64,000 bases of DNA from Haloarchaeobius sp. HME9146 (lineage in GTDB: Archaea; Halobacteriota; Halobacteria; Halobacteriales; Natrialbaceae), in contig NZ_JAODVR010000001.1 of NCBI RefSeq assembly GCF_025399835.1, positions 1,488,001-1,552,000 of the forward strand, in the 5' to 3' direction. Shown one piece after another: positions 1-8,618 of this stretch (position 1 is the first letter of the stretch; every line of letters begins with the position of its first letter). A program made the position numbers and the translations under genes. The notes beneath the pieces were generated by a model. That model ran no database searches. It worked only from the letters and a program-made list of their open reading frames with translations, and was not told where the DNA came from.

Positions 1-6
1 CCGGGT

Positions 7-921
7 CTACAGCAGACCCAGCTCTTCGAGGTCCGCTTCGAGCGCGGCGGTGTCTTCCTCGTCCATCGTGGTGAGGGGGTCGCGAAGATCGCCCGCGTCG
101 AAGCCGCGCAGGGAGAGCGCGGTCTTCACGCCGGCCATGTACGGGCCGCGCTTGAGGGCGTCGCGGATGTCGTACACCTGGCTCTGGAGTTCGCGGGCGC
201 GGGCTTCGTCGCCCTCGTCGTAGGCGTCGTAGAGGTCGACGACGATCTCGGGGAAGACGTTCGCGACGGCCGAGACCATCCCGCTACAGCCGACTTCGAG
301 ACCGGGGAACAGCAGGGAGTCCGACCCGGAGAGGAACGTGAGTTCGGGGTGGGCGTCGATGGCCTGCCCGAGCCACGGGACGTTCTTGCTGGAGTCCTTG
401 ATGCCGACGAGGTTGTCGATGGTCGCGAGCTCGTCCACGGTGTCCAGCGAGAGGCTGTTTCCGGTCTTCGAGGGGATGTGGTAGACGTACACCGGGAGGT
501 CGGTGGCGGCGCAGACCCGGCGGTAGTGTCGCAATGCGGCGTCGTGGTCGAGGGGGAAGTAGTACGGCGTGACGACGACGAGGCCGTCGGCACCGGCCTG
601 TTCGGCGGCTTCGGCGCGTCGAAGCGTCTGGTGGGTGCTGGGTGCACCGACGCCGGCGATGACGGGAACACGGTCACCGACCGCGTCGACGACGGCCTCG
701 ATGGCACGGTCGCTTTCTTCGCCGCCGAGCATCGGGCCCTCGCCGTTGGTCCCGAGCGGGAACACGCCGTGTGCGCCGCCGTCGACGACGTACTCCGCGT
801 GGGCCGCCGTCTGCTCGTAGTCGACCGATTCGTCCTCGTGGAACGCCGTGATGGTCGGCGGGACGACCCCGTGGATGTCGAGCGGGTCGTCGCTGCCGGA
901 TGTGGGTGCGTGGCTGACCAT
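7..921 (-). CDS. DHDPS-family class I aldolase, possibly KD(P)G aldolase
   Basis: Class I lyase/aldolase of the dihydrodipicolinate synthase/N-acetylneuraminate lyase superfamily; 304 residues is the usual length. The substrate-carboxylate loop GTNGEG (57-62), Tyr147 in YHIPSKTG and the Schiff-base Lys175 in GIKDSS are all present, so an active (beta/alpha)8 enzyme acting on a 2-oxo acid is expected. A true DapA lies in the lysine operon at 29753, so this copy is probably not for lysine. Glucose dehydrogenase and gfcR lie 2.5 kb away, which suggests 2-keto-3-deoxy-(6-phospho)gluconate aldolase of the semi-phosphorylative Entner-Doudoroff pathway. That assignment is inference; another sugar-acid lyase is possible. 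The gene is complete: the stop is six bases from the window edge and the ATG is at 921. Confidence 0.85.
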   Translation of the reverse strand: MVSHAPTSGSDDPLDIHGVVPPTITAFHEDESVDYEQTAAHAEYVVDGGAHGVFPLGTNGEGPMLGGEESDRAIEAVVDAVGDRVPVIAGVGAPSTHQTLRRAEAAEQAGADGLVVVTPYYFPLDHDAALRHYRRVCAATDLPVYVYHIPSKTGNSLSLDTVDELATIDNLVGIKDSSKNVPWLGQAIDAHPELTFLSGSDSLLFPGLEVGCSGMVSAVANVFPEIVVDLYDAYDEGDEARARELQSQVYDIRDALKRGPYMAGVKTALSLRGFDAGDLRDPLTTMDEEDTAALEADLEELGLL

Positions 922-948
922 GTGGCTAACAAATTACACGGAATCGAG

Positions 949-1599
949 TTAATTGTTGCTGTGCTCGTTCCATCGACCGCGGACCGTCTTCGCGAGTGGG
1001 CGGGCGACCAGCACGATCGCGAGGACACCGAACACCGCCAGCAGTCGCAGGTCGACGGGTGCCGTGCCGGTCGCGGCGCGGGCAGACTGGACGATGACCA
1101 TATACATCAGCACCCAGGGGGTGATACCGATGGCCGTCCCGAGCGCGAAGGAACCCGTGGGGACGTTCGAGAGCCCGGCTCCGTAGGACACCACGTCCGC
1201 GGGGGTGGGCGTGAGCCGGATGGCAATCATCCCGCGGAGGTCACCGGTCGCGCCGAACGCGTCGCTTCCAAGCTCGCGGAACCGGCCGAGGATAGCCGAG
1301 TCGCCCTCGTAGCGTTGCGCGAGCAGGTACGGGGGCATGGAGGTGAACACCGTCCCGACGATGGCGATGGGGAACCCGAGCCAGCCGAACCGGAGCAGGA
1401 TTATCAACGAGAACAGGCTCACCGGGAGCGCGAGGAACGGCCTGACGAGGTAGGCGAGGACCAGCGCGAGGAGGAAGACGTAGTCGTTCTCGACGGCCGC
1501 GACCAGCCCGGAGACGTCACCCTTGAGGAGGGTTCGGCCGACGATGGCGACGCTCACCAGCGCTAGGACGACGAGGACCGACCGGCGGGAAGCTCGCAT
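949..1599 (-). CDS. TVP38/TMEM64 (VTT-domain) family membrane protein
   Basis: A 216-residue polytopic membrane protein with hydrophobic segments near 7-24, 38-58, 60-82, 150-172 and 184-200. The VTT/SNARE-associated signature is visible: GWLGFPIAIVGT (72-83) followed by the Arg-Leu-x-Pro loop and the YGAGLS stretch (139-144). These are the re-entrant conserved parts of the TVP38/DedA-like superfamily, thought to move lipids or ions. No substrate can be assigned. It lies upstream of, and on the same strand as, the DHDPS-family gene, 28 bases away, so the two may be cotranscribed, but their functions do not obviously connect. Confidence 0.8.
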   Translation of the reverse strand: MRASRRSVLVVLALVSVAIVGRTLLKGDVSGLVAAVENDYVFLLALVLAYLVRPFLALPVSLFSLIILLRFGWLGFPIAIVGTVFTSMPPYLLAQRYEGDSAILGRFRELGSDAFGATGDLRGMIAIRLTPTPADVVSYGAGLSNVPTGSFALGTAIGITPWVLMYMVIVQSARAATGTAPVDLRLLAVFGVLAIVLVARPLAKTVRGRWNEHSNN

Positions 1600-1689
1600 C
1601 TACCCTGTTTCAAGGGTAGGATTCACTTGACGGTTGCGAGATGGGGAGAGACGAACTGTTCCATCACTCCGTTCGTCGAGCTGCTGGGG

Positions 1690-1935
1690 TCACTCGCTGT
1701 CGCTATCGCCGGCGGTGTTCCCGGTGAGCACGCCGTAGAGGAACCCGAGGACGACCACGACGAAGCCGCCTTTGACGAGGCCGTCCGCGAGCGGGGACTG
1801 GGGAGGGAGCCCGGTCTGCTGGGTGATGAGGGCCTGGATGGTGAGGATACCGCCGGTGAGGATGGCTGCGATGCCGAGGAGCATGGGTCGGACACCTGCG
1901 AGTCGCGTCGTGGTGGAGGGACTGCTATCACTCAT
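1690..1935 (-). CDS. small two-TM membrane protein
   Basis: An 81-residue protein with two hydrophobic segments (about residues 16-37 and 52-70) and an acidic tail. The start was set at ATG 1935 (MSDSSPS...) rather than a longer in-frame start at 2025, because the upstream extension is basic and unlike haloarchaeal protein. It shares its strand with the VTT membrane protein downstream, about 90 bases away. The family was not recognised and no function is offered. Confidence 0.6.
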   Translation of the reverse strand: MSDSSPSTTTRLAGVRPMLLGIAAILTGGILTIQALITQQTGLPPQSPLADGLVKGGFVVVVLGFLYGVLTGNTAGDSDSE

Positions 1936-2045
1936 TGTGTTGTCTGTGTGTCGTTGAACCGACGATTCCCGTGGGCGATAAATCAGTTTTCTGCTCGCGC
2001 GAAAAGAGCGCCCGAGAGCGGGCACGAGACCTCCGAGAAGCCAAC

Positions 2046-3290
2046 CTACGACAGCCCGGCCAGCCGGTTCAGCGCGTAGACGGTCCGCAGCATCTCGGCG
2101 CTCTTGCCGCGGTCGAAGACGAGTTCGTCGGTCGAGAGGACGAAGTCGAGCACGTCGCTGGAGGAGTGTTCGGGCGCTGCACCGATACCCGAATCGGTCT
2201 CGGCGGCCCAGCGCATCACCCGCAGGTCGGACTTCGAGTCGCCCATCACGAGCGCGAAGGGGTCCTCGACGCCGAGCACGTCGAGCGCGGCCTCGACGCC
2301 GGCGACCTTGTCGAGTTCGAGGCTGGTGACCTCGGCGGCGTCGGCCTCGTAGTAGGCCACGTCGATGCGCTCGAACGTATCTCGCACCGCGTCGGGCATC
2401 GCGTCGAGGTCCACGTCGGGGAAGCCGCCCTCTCGTTCGAGGACGCCGCGAATCTCCGGGTCGGCCTTCGCGTAGTACCGGCGGGACCAGTTGGCAGTCG
2501 ACTCGGGGTCGGTGTCGGTCGCACGCGCCACCGCCTCTCCGACGAGGTCGAGTTGGTACACCAGCGCCTCGTCGATTATCTCTCGCGACCGCTTGCTCCC
2601 GGTCTCGAAGTTCGGCTTGAGGGTGACGTTGAACTCGTTGCCCTGCAGGTGACAGCCGTGACGGATGCTCTCGGGCGCGTCGGTGAGCACGCGGGCGCGC
2701 ACGTCGTCGAACACGTCCCTGACCGATTCGTCGAGGTCCTCGTAGAGGAGTTGCTTCGTATCTGCGCCGTGGCCCGGCGTGAACACGCCGTTGCCGGCCT
2801 CGTAGACGATGCTCAGGTCACCCGAGTGGACGACCTCGCTCCCGAGGCCCTGTATCATGAAGCCCTTGACGTTCTCCAGGGTCTGCCCCGTGCAGATGAC
2901 GATGGGGACACCGTCCTCGTGGAACTCGGTCAGCAGGTGGAGCGTCTCGCGCGGAATCTCGTTGTCGGTGTTGCCGGCCGAGCGCAGCGTCTCGTCTACG
3001 TCGAGCACGAGGACGTTCACGGCGCGGCCGTACTTCGAGTAGAGGTCGAGCGCGGTGAACGCCTGGTCGCGGGTGGCGCGCGCGGCGACCTCGGCGAAGG
3101 TCTCGCCCGCGGCGAACGCCTCACGGACCTCCGCCTTTCGGTCCTCGAGTTCGTCGCTCGCGTCCTGCCAGTGTTCGAGGGCGACGCGAGAATCCACCGG
3201 GGGAAACACGTCGACGAACTCCTGGTAATCGCGCAAGGTCGCGGTGTCGAAATCGTCGTACAGCTGGTAGAGCAGGTCGTATCGTTCCAT
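2046..3290 (-). CDS. HAD-superfamily hydrolase
   Basis: A 414-residue phosphatase of the haloacid dehalogenase superfamily. Motif I is DVDET (97-101, nucleophile Asp97), motif II contains CTGQT (133-137) and motif IV is GDSKSD (350-355). A helical N-terminal region of about 90 residues precedes the HAD core, and a large cap-like insert (about 160-340) lies between motifs II and IV, consistent with a type II cap. The ATG at 3290 (MERYDLL) was preferred over an upstream start that would add a Pro/Cys-rich leader. The gene diverges from glucose dehydrogenase. A sugar phosphatase role would fit the neighbourhood but cannot be shown. Confidence 0.8.
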   Translation of the reverse strand: MERYDLLYQLYDDFDTATLRDYQEFVDVFPPVDSRVALEHWQDASDELEDRKAEVREAFAAGETFAEVAARATRDQAFTALDLYSKYGRAVNVLVLDVDETLRSAGNTDNEIPRETLHLLTEFHEDGVPIVICTGQTLENVKGFMIQGLGSEVVHSGDLSIVYEAGNGVFTPGHGADTKQLLYEDLDESVRDVFDDVRARVLTDAPESIRHGCHLQGNEFNVTLKPNFETGSKRSREIIDEALVYQLDLVGEAVARATDTDPESTANWSRRYYAKADPEIRGVLEREGGFPDVDLDAMPDAVRDTFERIDVAYYEADAAEVTSLELDKVAGVEAALDVLGVEDPFALVMGDSKSDLRVMRWAAETDSGIGAAPEHSSSDVLDFVLSTDELVFDRGKSAEMLRTVYALNRLAGLS

Positions 3291-3487
3291 GAGTATAGGA
3301 GCCTTCGAAGGGCACGGATAAAACGGTGGATGCTGGCACGGGATGTGGCTGCAGACACCTGCTGTGCGCGGTTGGGGGTGTGTTGGGGGCACCTGCCGAG
3401 TTGCGAGTCAGGTGGCATCCACCGTCACTTCAGATGTTTACTCGCAAGAGAATAAATCTTTTGTCGGTGGGGGTTCTCGTACTCTGT

Positions 3488-4555
3488 ATGCAAGCAGTCG
3501 CAGTTCGACGGGGCGAGACCGAACCCGTCGTCATCGAGAAACCACGGCCGGAGCCAGGTCCAGGCGAAGCGCTCGTCCGGACGCTCAGGGTCGGCATCGA
3601 CGGCACGGACCACGAAGTGCTCAGCGGCGGGCACGGCGGCTTCCCGGCCGACGACGACCACCTCGTCATCGGCCACGAGGCCGTCGGAGTGGTCGAGGAC
3701 CCGAACGGCACCGACCTCGAGGTCGGTGATGTGGTCGTTCCGACGGTCCGGCGCGCGCCCAACGGCCCGAACGAGTACTTCGAGCGCGGCGAGCCGGACA
3801 TGGCCCCCGACGGCCAGTACTTCGAGCGCGGAATCGTCGGCGCGCACGGGTTCATGAGCGAGTACTTCACCAGCCCGGCGGAGTACCTTGTGCCCCTGCC
3901 GCGAGAGATGACGGACCTCGGTTTCCTGGTCGAGCCGGTCAGCATCTCCGAGAAGGCGTTCGAGCACGCGTTCGCCTCTCGCTCCGCCTTCGAGTGGAAC
4001 CCGGAGTCCGCGATGGTCCTCGGAAACGGGAGTCTCGGCCTGCTCACGCTCGCCATGCTCGAAGCGAGCGACGGGTTCGAGCGAACCTACTGTCTCGGCC
4101 GCCGCGACCGACCGGACCCGACCATCGACATCATCGAGAAACTGGGCGGCACCTACGTCGACTCACGCGAGACGCCGGTCTCTGCGGTCCCCGGCGCGCA
4201 CGAGTCGATGGACTTCATCTACGAGGCGACCGGGTACGCGCCCCACGCGTTCGATACCATCGAGGCGCTCGCGCCAAACGGTGTCGGCGCGCTGCTCGGC
4301 GTGCCGACCGACTGGGAGTTCGAGATCGACGGTGGCAGACTCCACCGTGAGTTCGTCCTCCACAACAAGGCGCTCGTCGGGAGCGTCAACTCCCACGTCG
4401 GCCACTTCGAGGCCGCTGTCGACCGTCTCCAGGGCCTCCCGGAGTGGTTCTTCGACGAACTCGTCACCGGTGTGTACGGTCTGGACGAGCTCGACGCTGC
4501 CTTTGCGGACGACGACAGCACTATAAAAACTGCCATCGAATTCGACCGTATATGA
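3488..4555 (+). CDS. gdh: glucose 1-dehydrogenase (zinc-dependent MDR)
   Basis: Oxidises beta-D-glucose to gluconolactone with NAD(P)+, the first step of the haloarchaeal semi-phosphorylative Entner-Doudoroff pathway. The 355-residue sequence is recognisably close to the characterised Haloferax mediterranei enzyme. Catalytic-zinc ligands Asp38, His63 and Glu149 are present, the Rossmann loop is GNGSLG (179-184), and the GRRDR segment (204-208) supplies the arginines that contact the NADP 2'-phosphate. The start at 3488 gives the family N-terminus MQAVAVRRGE. A TATA-like element (aataaatc, 3451-3458) lies about 30 bases upstream, so the mRNA probably has little leader. The stop overlaps the ATG of gfcR in an ATGA junction. 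Confidence 0.95.
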   Translation: MQAVAVRRGETEPVVIEKPRPEPGPGEALVRTLRVGIDGTDHEVLSGGHGGFPADDDHLVIGHEAVGVVEDPNGTDLEVGDVVVPTVRRAPNGPNEYFERGEPDMAPDGQYFERGIVGAHGFMSEYFTSPAEYLVPLPREMTDLGFLVEPVSISEKAFEHAFASRSAFEWNPESAMVLGNGSLGLLTLAMLEASDGFERTYCLGRRDRPDPTIDIIEKLGGTYVDSRETPVSAVPGAHESMDFIYEATGYAPHAFDTIEALAPNGVGALLGVPTDWEFEIDGGRLHREFVLHNKALVGSVNSHVGHFEAAVDRLQGLPEWFFDELVTGVYGLDELDAAFADDDSTIKTAIEFDRI

Positions 4556-5196
4556 AGAACGTCGACGACCTCATCGAGAGTGCCGCCGAGCTCGCAGAGC
4601 GTGGCCTGTCGAAGGGCGAGATCGCAGACGAACTGAACGTCTCCCGAGAGACCGCCTCCTGGCTGGTCGAGCGCTCGGGCAGTGCCCCCTCCCAGGCCGA
4701 CAGCGAGACGGCAGAGACGAGCGGCGGGACCCACGACATCCACGTCGACTGGTCCGCCATCGGCCGCGACAGCTTCCGCCTCGAAGCCGTCACCTCCGCG
4801 ATGGCCGACCTCCTCGCCAAGCAGGGCGACGAGGTCGACCTCACCATCGGAATCGAGAAAGCTGGTGCGCCCATCGCCACCCACATCGCGCGCGAACTCG
4901 ACACCGACCTCGCGTCCTACGCGCCGCGCAAGCACCAGTGGGACGAAGGTGACCTCGAAGACCTCGGTGGGTCGTTCTCCCGGAACTTCGCACAGATCCG
5001 CGGGCGCGACTGCTACGTGGTCGACGACACCATCACGAGCGGGACGACCATGACCGAGACCATCGAAGCCATCCGCGAGCAGGGTGGCAACCCGGTCGCG
5101 GCCTGCGTCCTCGTGGACAAGCAGGGACTCGACGAGGTCGAGGGCGTCCCCATCTACTCGCTGTTGCAGGTCATCACCGTCGGCAGCGACGACTGA
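4552..5196 (+). CDS. gfcR: GfcR, PRTase-like transcriptional regulator of sugar catabolism
   Basis: A 214-residue protein with an N-terminal helix-turn-helix (about 5-42, with the segment KGEIADELNVSRETASWLVE) joined to a type I phosphoribosyltransferase domain with the PRPP loop VVDDTITSGTT (156-166). This matches GfcR, long annotated as a second orotate phosphoribosyltransferase, which in Haloferax volcanii activates genes of glucose and fructose degradation. Translation is coupled to gdh by an ATGA overlap, the arrangement known for this regulator. The PRTase domain is best read as a ligand sensor rather than an enzyme. A real pyrE function is unlikely given the HTH and the context. Confidence 0.92.
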   Translation: MKNVDDLIESAAELAERGLSKGEIADELNVSRETASWLVERSGSAPSQADSETAETSGGTHDIHVDWSAIGRDSFRLEAVTSAMADLLAKQGDEVDLTIGIEKAGAPIATHIARELDTDLASYAPRKHQWDEGDLEDLGGSFSRNFAQIRGRDCYVVDDTITSGTTMTETIEAIREQGGNPVAACVLVDKQGLDEVEGVPIYSLLQVITVGSDD

Positions 5197-5298
5197 GCCG
5201 TCGGCTGACAGCTTTCCGACCTACGTTTCGAGTACGCGAGGAGCGGTAGCGCTCGACTCGGCAGAAAGCACTTGTAGAAATGTCGGGTAGTCAGAACT

Positions 5299-6510
5299 AT
5301 GCCCCCGGATCACTCTCGCCGGTCCCTCCTCGCGAGCCTCGGGTCGCTCGCGCTCGCCGGGTGCGTGAGCGACAGCGCCGGCGACGGGACCACGACGAAA
5401 CCAATGACGGCAGCGACGTCCGAGCAACCGACGACAACCGGGCGACCCGAGACACCGGACCAGATAGCCAGTTCCTGGCCGATGCCCGCCGCTGACCCCG
5501 GCCGGAGCAACTACGTGCCCGATGCGACCGGACCGACGGAACCAGTTGCCGAACTCTGGAGAACGACCGCCTCGGCGTCCCTGTCGAAACCCGTCCTCGC
5601 CGAAGGGGTACTCTACGTCGGTGGTGACGACGGCACGGTGCGCGCACTCGACGCCCGAACAGGAGAGACGCGCTGGCAGCAGTCGGTCGGCTCCGCGGCC
5701 CGGACACCGTGGCTGTACCAGGGGCAGCTGTTCGTTCCCACGTCGGAGGCCATCGTCGTACTCGCCGCCGGGGACGGTGCGGAACAGTGGCGCGTCGAGA
5801 CGCCCGACTGCGCCGCGATGCTGGTCGCCGCCCACGGGGTGTACTGGCTCTCGCGTGGTCCGCCCACCGTGGTCGCACTTGCGCCCGCCGACGGGAGCGA
5901 ACGCTGGCGAACCGAACTCGCGGACCCCTGGGAGCCGCCCCTGCTCGCGGGCGAGGATGCCGTGTTCGTCTCCAGCGGGACGTACGATACTCGGTTCTGG
6001 CGGCTCGCCGCGGACACCGGTTCCCTGCTGGGCGAGGACCCCAGTTCTGGAGCCGACTTCCCGGCCGAGCAGTGCTATCGGGACGGGACGGTGTTCGCCG
6101 TCGAGGGCTTCTTCGGTGGGGTCAGGGCGACCTCCGTCCGCGACGACGGGAACGGGTGGCGACAGGTCGATGTTCCGCCTGCAGGCGGCGGTGCAGGCGG
6201 GCTGAGTGTCGGAGCGGAGTACGTGTTCTACACCTCGAACTACGAGACGAGCCAGGTGTTCGCGCTGTCGAGGACCGACGGCACGGTCGCGTGGACTGCT
6301 GCCGTAGGAGCGGCGCTCTCGGGGCGGCCCGTGGTCGCGGGCGAGGCGGTTCTCGTCAGAACCAAAGACGGCCTTCGCTGCCTCGACCCCGCGGACGGAA
6401 CCGAGCGGTGGACCGAGTCGAGCATCGGTTCCGACGCCTCCGTGGTCGTGGCCGACGACCTGCTCTTCACGACACAGGCCGACACCGTGCGCGCGCTTCG
6501 TCCCGTCTGA
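5299..6510 (+). CDS. Tat-exported PQQ-binding-like beta-propeller lipoprotein
   Basis: A 403-residue secreted lipoprotein. The N-terminus SRRSLLASLGSLALAGC combines a twin-arginine signal with a lipobox; Cys22 is the predicted lipidated residue. A Thr/Asp-rich linker (to about 60) is followed by a seven- to eight-bladed propeller. Repeat units of the type LYVGGDDGTVRALDARTGETRW recur near 110-130, 160-190, 195-215 and 330-400. Haloarchaea carry many such proteins; some resemble the BamB scaffold and some bind quinone cofactors, and nothing here decides. It is a single gene with 100 bases on either side, probably a monocistron. Confidence 0.85.
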   Translation: MPPDHSRRSLLASLGSLALAGCVSDSAGDGTTTKPMTAATSEQPTTTGRPETPDQIASSWPMPAADPGRSNYVPDATGPTEPVAELWRTTASASLSKPVLAEGVLYVGGDDGTVRALDARTGETRWQQSVGSAARTPWLYQGQLFVPTSEAIVVLAAGDGAEQWRVETPDCAAMLVAAHGVYWLSRGPPTVVALAPADGSERWRTELADPWEPPLLAGEDAVFVSSGTYDTRFWRLAADTGSLLGEDPSSGADFPAEQCYRDGTVFAVEGFFGGVRATSVRDDGNGWRQVDVPPAGGGAGGLSVGAEYVFYTSNYETSQVFALSRTDGTVAWTAAVGAALSGRPVVAGEAVLVRTKDGLRCLDPADGTERWTESSIGSDASVVVADDLLFTTQADTVRALRPV

Positions 6511-6595
6511 AGGTACTCCCCGTGGCTGTCCTCGGCTGCAGCGTCGCCGCGCGCCCGACGCAACTTCTTTCCGCGCCGGTTTCCTATCCCGCTAC

Positions 6596-6937
6596 ATGAC
6601 GTTCGACCCCAACCAGAGTCTTCCCCAGGAGGAAGTCGACGAGACCGTGCGCGAGACCATCGAGAACAACGAGGTCGTGCTGTTCATGAAGGGCACGGAG
6701 GTCATGCCCCAGTGCGGCTACTCCGACCGCGCGCTCGGGCTCATCCGACAGTATCGAGACGACTACGAGACGGTCGACGTGCTCCAGTCACTCGAGGAGT
6801 TCCGGACCGCTCTCTCGGAGCACTCCGGCTGGGAGACCATCCCGCAGACGTTCGTGAACGGCGAGTTCGTCGGTGGGAGCGACGTGCTCGCAGAGCTCGA
6901 GGAGCGCGGGGAACTCGAAGAAACGCTGACCAACTGA
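6596..6937 (+). CDS. monothiol glutaredoxin (Grx4/GrxD family)
   Basis: A 113-residue protein with the thioredoxin fold. It has a single active-site cysteine, Cys40 in CGYS, preceded by the FMKGT stretch (30-34), with the cis-proline loop TIPQTFVNGEFVGGSD at about 90-105. These features define the monothiol glutaredoxins that bind a glutathione-type thiol and carry [2Fe-2S] clusters for Fe-S trafficking. Haloarchaea use gamma-glutamylcysteine rather than glutathione, so the bound thiol probably differs. A short T-run follows the stop. Confidence 0.92.
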   Translation: MTFDPNQSLPQEEVDETVRETIENNEVVLFMKGTEVMPQCGYSDRALGLIRQYRDDYETVDVLQSLEEFRTALSEHSGWETIPQTFVNGEFVGGSDVLAELEERGELEETLTN

Positions 6938-6950
6938 AGCGAACCCAGAG

Positions 6951-6956
6951 TTTTCT
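6951..6956 (+). terminator. oligo-T terminator after glutaredoxin
   Basis: A ttttct run 13 bases after the stop codon; archaeal RNA polymerase terminates at such U-tracts without needing a stem. Placement only, no expression evidence. Confidence 0.35.
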
Positions 6957-7057
6957 CGATTCCTGATTGAAATAAACAGCAGGTCATTTAAACTCTACGC
7001 CCCTACGTACGGGCAAGCGGTTGGCTATTCGACGCGCCGTGATACCCCCCCTTCACT

Positions 7058-7636
7058 ATGTCAGCAGAAAACTCCGGCCAAGTATTCCGGTTGCATTCCA
7101 CACTGGAACTGCCGCTCGAGACAGTTCGGGACTTCCTGAACAGCGACCCAGAAATGCCCGACGGCATCGAATCCGTCGACCTGACCCGCCGTAACAACAC
7201 CCTCATTCTCAAGGCTATTGCATCGGACAACAGCCTGAGCAAGTACACCCCGACGGCGCAGCTGAAAGCGAGCGTCACGGAGAACCGGGTGTACGAGGAG
7301 GACCCCGACGAGCGACGCGGGCCGCGCTGGGGCGAGGAAGAGGAAGAGGAGATCCCGTCCGAACTCGTCGAGTTCGCCGCGTTCAAGGGCGACCGCGAGA
7401 CGGTGCTCCAGAACTCGCTGCTCCAGTACGAGATGTTCAAGGTCCTCTGCGATATCGCGCGTGAAGCAGAGAAGGGCACCTTGACGGCCATCACGGCCCT
7501 CGACGACGAGCTCGAAGCGACGCGCATCGTCGACGGCGAGGACCGTCCCGCGACCATCGAGGTCGTGGAAGGTCGCAACGAGAGCAAGGCAGCGAGCAAC
7601 GGCGTGAACTGGCGCGACAACAAGTTCATCAGCTAA
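7058..7636 (+). CDS. conserved haloarchaeal protein of unknown function
   Basis: A 192-residue soluble protein with no signal peptide or membrane segment. The N-terminal half (FRLHSTLELPLETVRDFLNS) reads like an alpha/beta domain, followed by a glutamate-rich loop (GEEEEEEIP, about 91-100) and a largely helical second half. The order and composition look like a widely conserved haloarchaeal hypothetical family, but I cannot name it with certainty. The upstream 120 bases contain a TATA-like tcatttaaac (6984-6993) and then a leader of about 60 bases, longer than the usual leaderless mRNA. Confidence 0.75.
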   Translation: MSAENSGQVFRLHSTLELPLETVRDFLNSDPEMPDGIESVDLTRRNNTLILKAIASDNSLSKYTPTAQLKASVTENRVYEEDPDERRGPRWGEEEEEEIPSELVEFAAFKGDRETVLQNSLLQYEMFKVLCDIAREAEKGTLTAITALDDELEATRIVDGEDRPATIEVVEGRNESKAASNGVNWRDNKFIS

Positions 7637-7728
7637 CCTTCTCGCGAGCGGTTGCGTGCTTCGGCAGTGGGCGGGGTAGCTCGCCGCATCCCCAACCCAC
7701 TTTTCCGTCCTCGGCATAGCCCACAAGC

Positions 7729-8562
7729 ATGTCCGACCAGCAGCAGGTGACACCGGAGAGTGTGCCGCTCGCAGATGACATGCCGATGCTCGGCCTCGGT
7801 ACCTGGCAGAACACGGACCCCGACCAGTGCGCCGAGAGCGTCGCGAACGCCCTGGAGATGGGCTATCGCCACATCGACACCGCGCAGGCGTACGACAACG
7901 AGGAATCGGTCGGCGAGGGTATCGCCCAGGCCGACGTGGCCCGCGAGGACGTGTTCCTCGCGACGAAGGTCTGGATTACGAACCTCGCGCACGACGACGT
8001 ACTGGAGACCGCCCGCGAGAGCCTCGACCGCCTCGGCGTCGACTACGTCGACCTCCTCTACGTCCACTGGCCGTCCGACACCTACGCCCCCGAGGAGACC
8101 CTCTCGGCGTTCGACGAACTCTACGACGAGGGGCTCATCCGCCACGTCGGCGTCTCGAACTTCGAACCCGAGCACCTCGACGACGCGCGCGAGCTGCTCG
8201 ACGCCCCCGTCTTCGCCAACCAGGTCGAGTGCCACCCGCTCCTCCCGCAGGACGAACTGCGCGAGTACGGCGAGGAACACGACGTGAACCTCGTCGCCTA
8301 CTCGCCGCTGGCCCGCGGCGAGGTGTTCGACGTCCCCGAGATCCAGGACGTTGCGGAGAAGCACGACGCCTCGGCCGCCCAGGTCAGCCTCGCGTGGCTC
8401 CGCGAGAAGGGCGTCACCGCCATCCCGAAGGCGACCGGCGACGCCCACCTGCGCGACAACCTCCAGTCGGTCGCGCTCGACCTCGACGAGGAGGACATCG
8501 CGACCATCGACGGTATCGACACCGAGAACCGCGTGGTCGACCCCGACTTCGCGCCCTGGTAG
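7729..8562 (+). CDS. aldo/keto reductase
   Basis: A 277-residue NADPH-dependent oxidoreductase with a TIM barrel. The catalytic tetrad is complete: Asp50 and Tyr55 in HIDTAQAYDNE, Lys80 in LATK and His113 in YVHWP. The C-terminal IPKATGD...DNL segment is the cofactor-clamping region of the AKR5/2,5-diketogluconate reductase-like group. The substrate cannot be told; small aldehydes or sugar ketones are usual. It is monocistronic, followed by a T-rich stretch and the first copy of the intergenic repeat. Confidence 0.92.
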   Translation: MSDQQQVTPESVPLADDMPMLGLGTWQNTDPDQCAESVANALEMGYRHIDTAQAYDNEESVGEGIAQADVAREDVFLATKVWITNLAHDDVLETARESLDRLGVDYVDLLYVHWPSDTYAPEETLSAFDELYDEGLIRHVGVSNFEPEHLDDARELLDAPVFANQVECHPLLPQDELREYGEEHDVNLVAYSPLARGEVFDVPEIQDVAEKHDASAAQVSLAWLREKGVTAIPKATGDAHLRDNLQSVALDLDEEDIATIDGIDTENRVVDPDFAPW

Positions 8563-8589
8563 GACGACTGAAAAACCTCTGGCTCGGGG

Positions 8590-8597
8590 TTCTTTTC
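8590..8597 (+). terminator. T-rich terminator after aldo/keto reductase
   Basis: The pyrimidine-rich tract ttcttttc begins about 28 bases after the stop codon and just before the intergenic repeat. It is a plausible archaeal U-tract terminator. Confidence 0.3.
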
Positions 8598-8618
8598 TGT
8601 AACCGAACTACCCGTTCT

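Noticed and set aside
3486-3492. The heptamer gtatgca at the gdh start
   Set aside because: It is formed by the gdh start codon (atgcaagca), so it is not evidence for the motif seen before purB and dapA.
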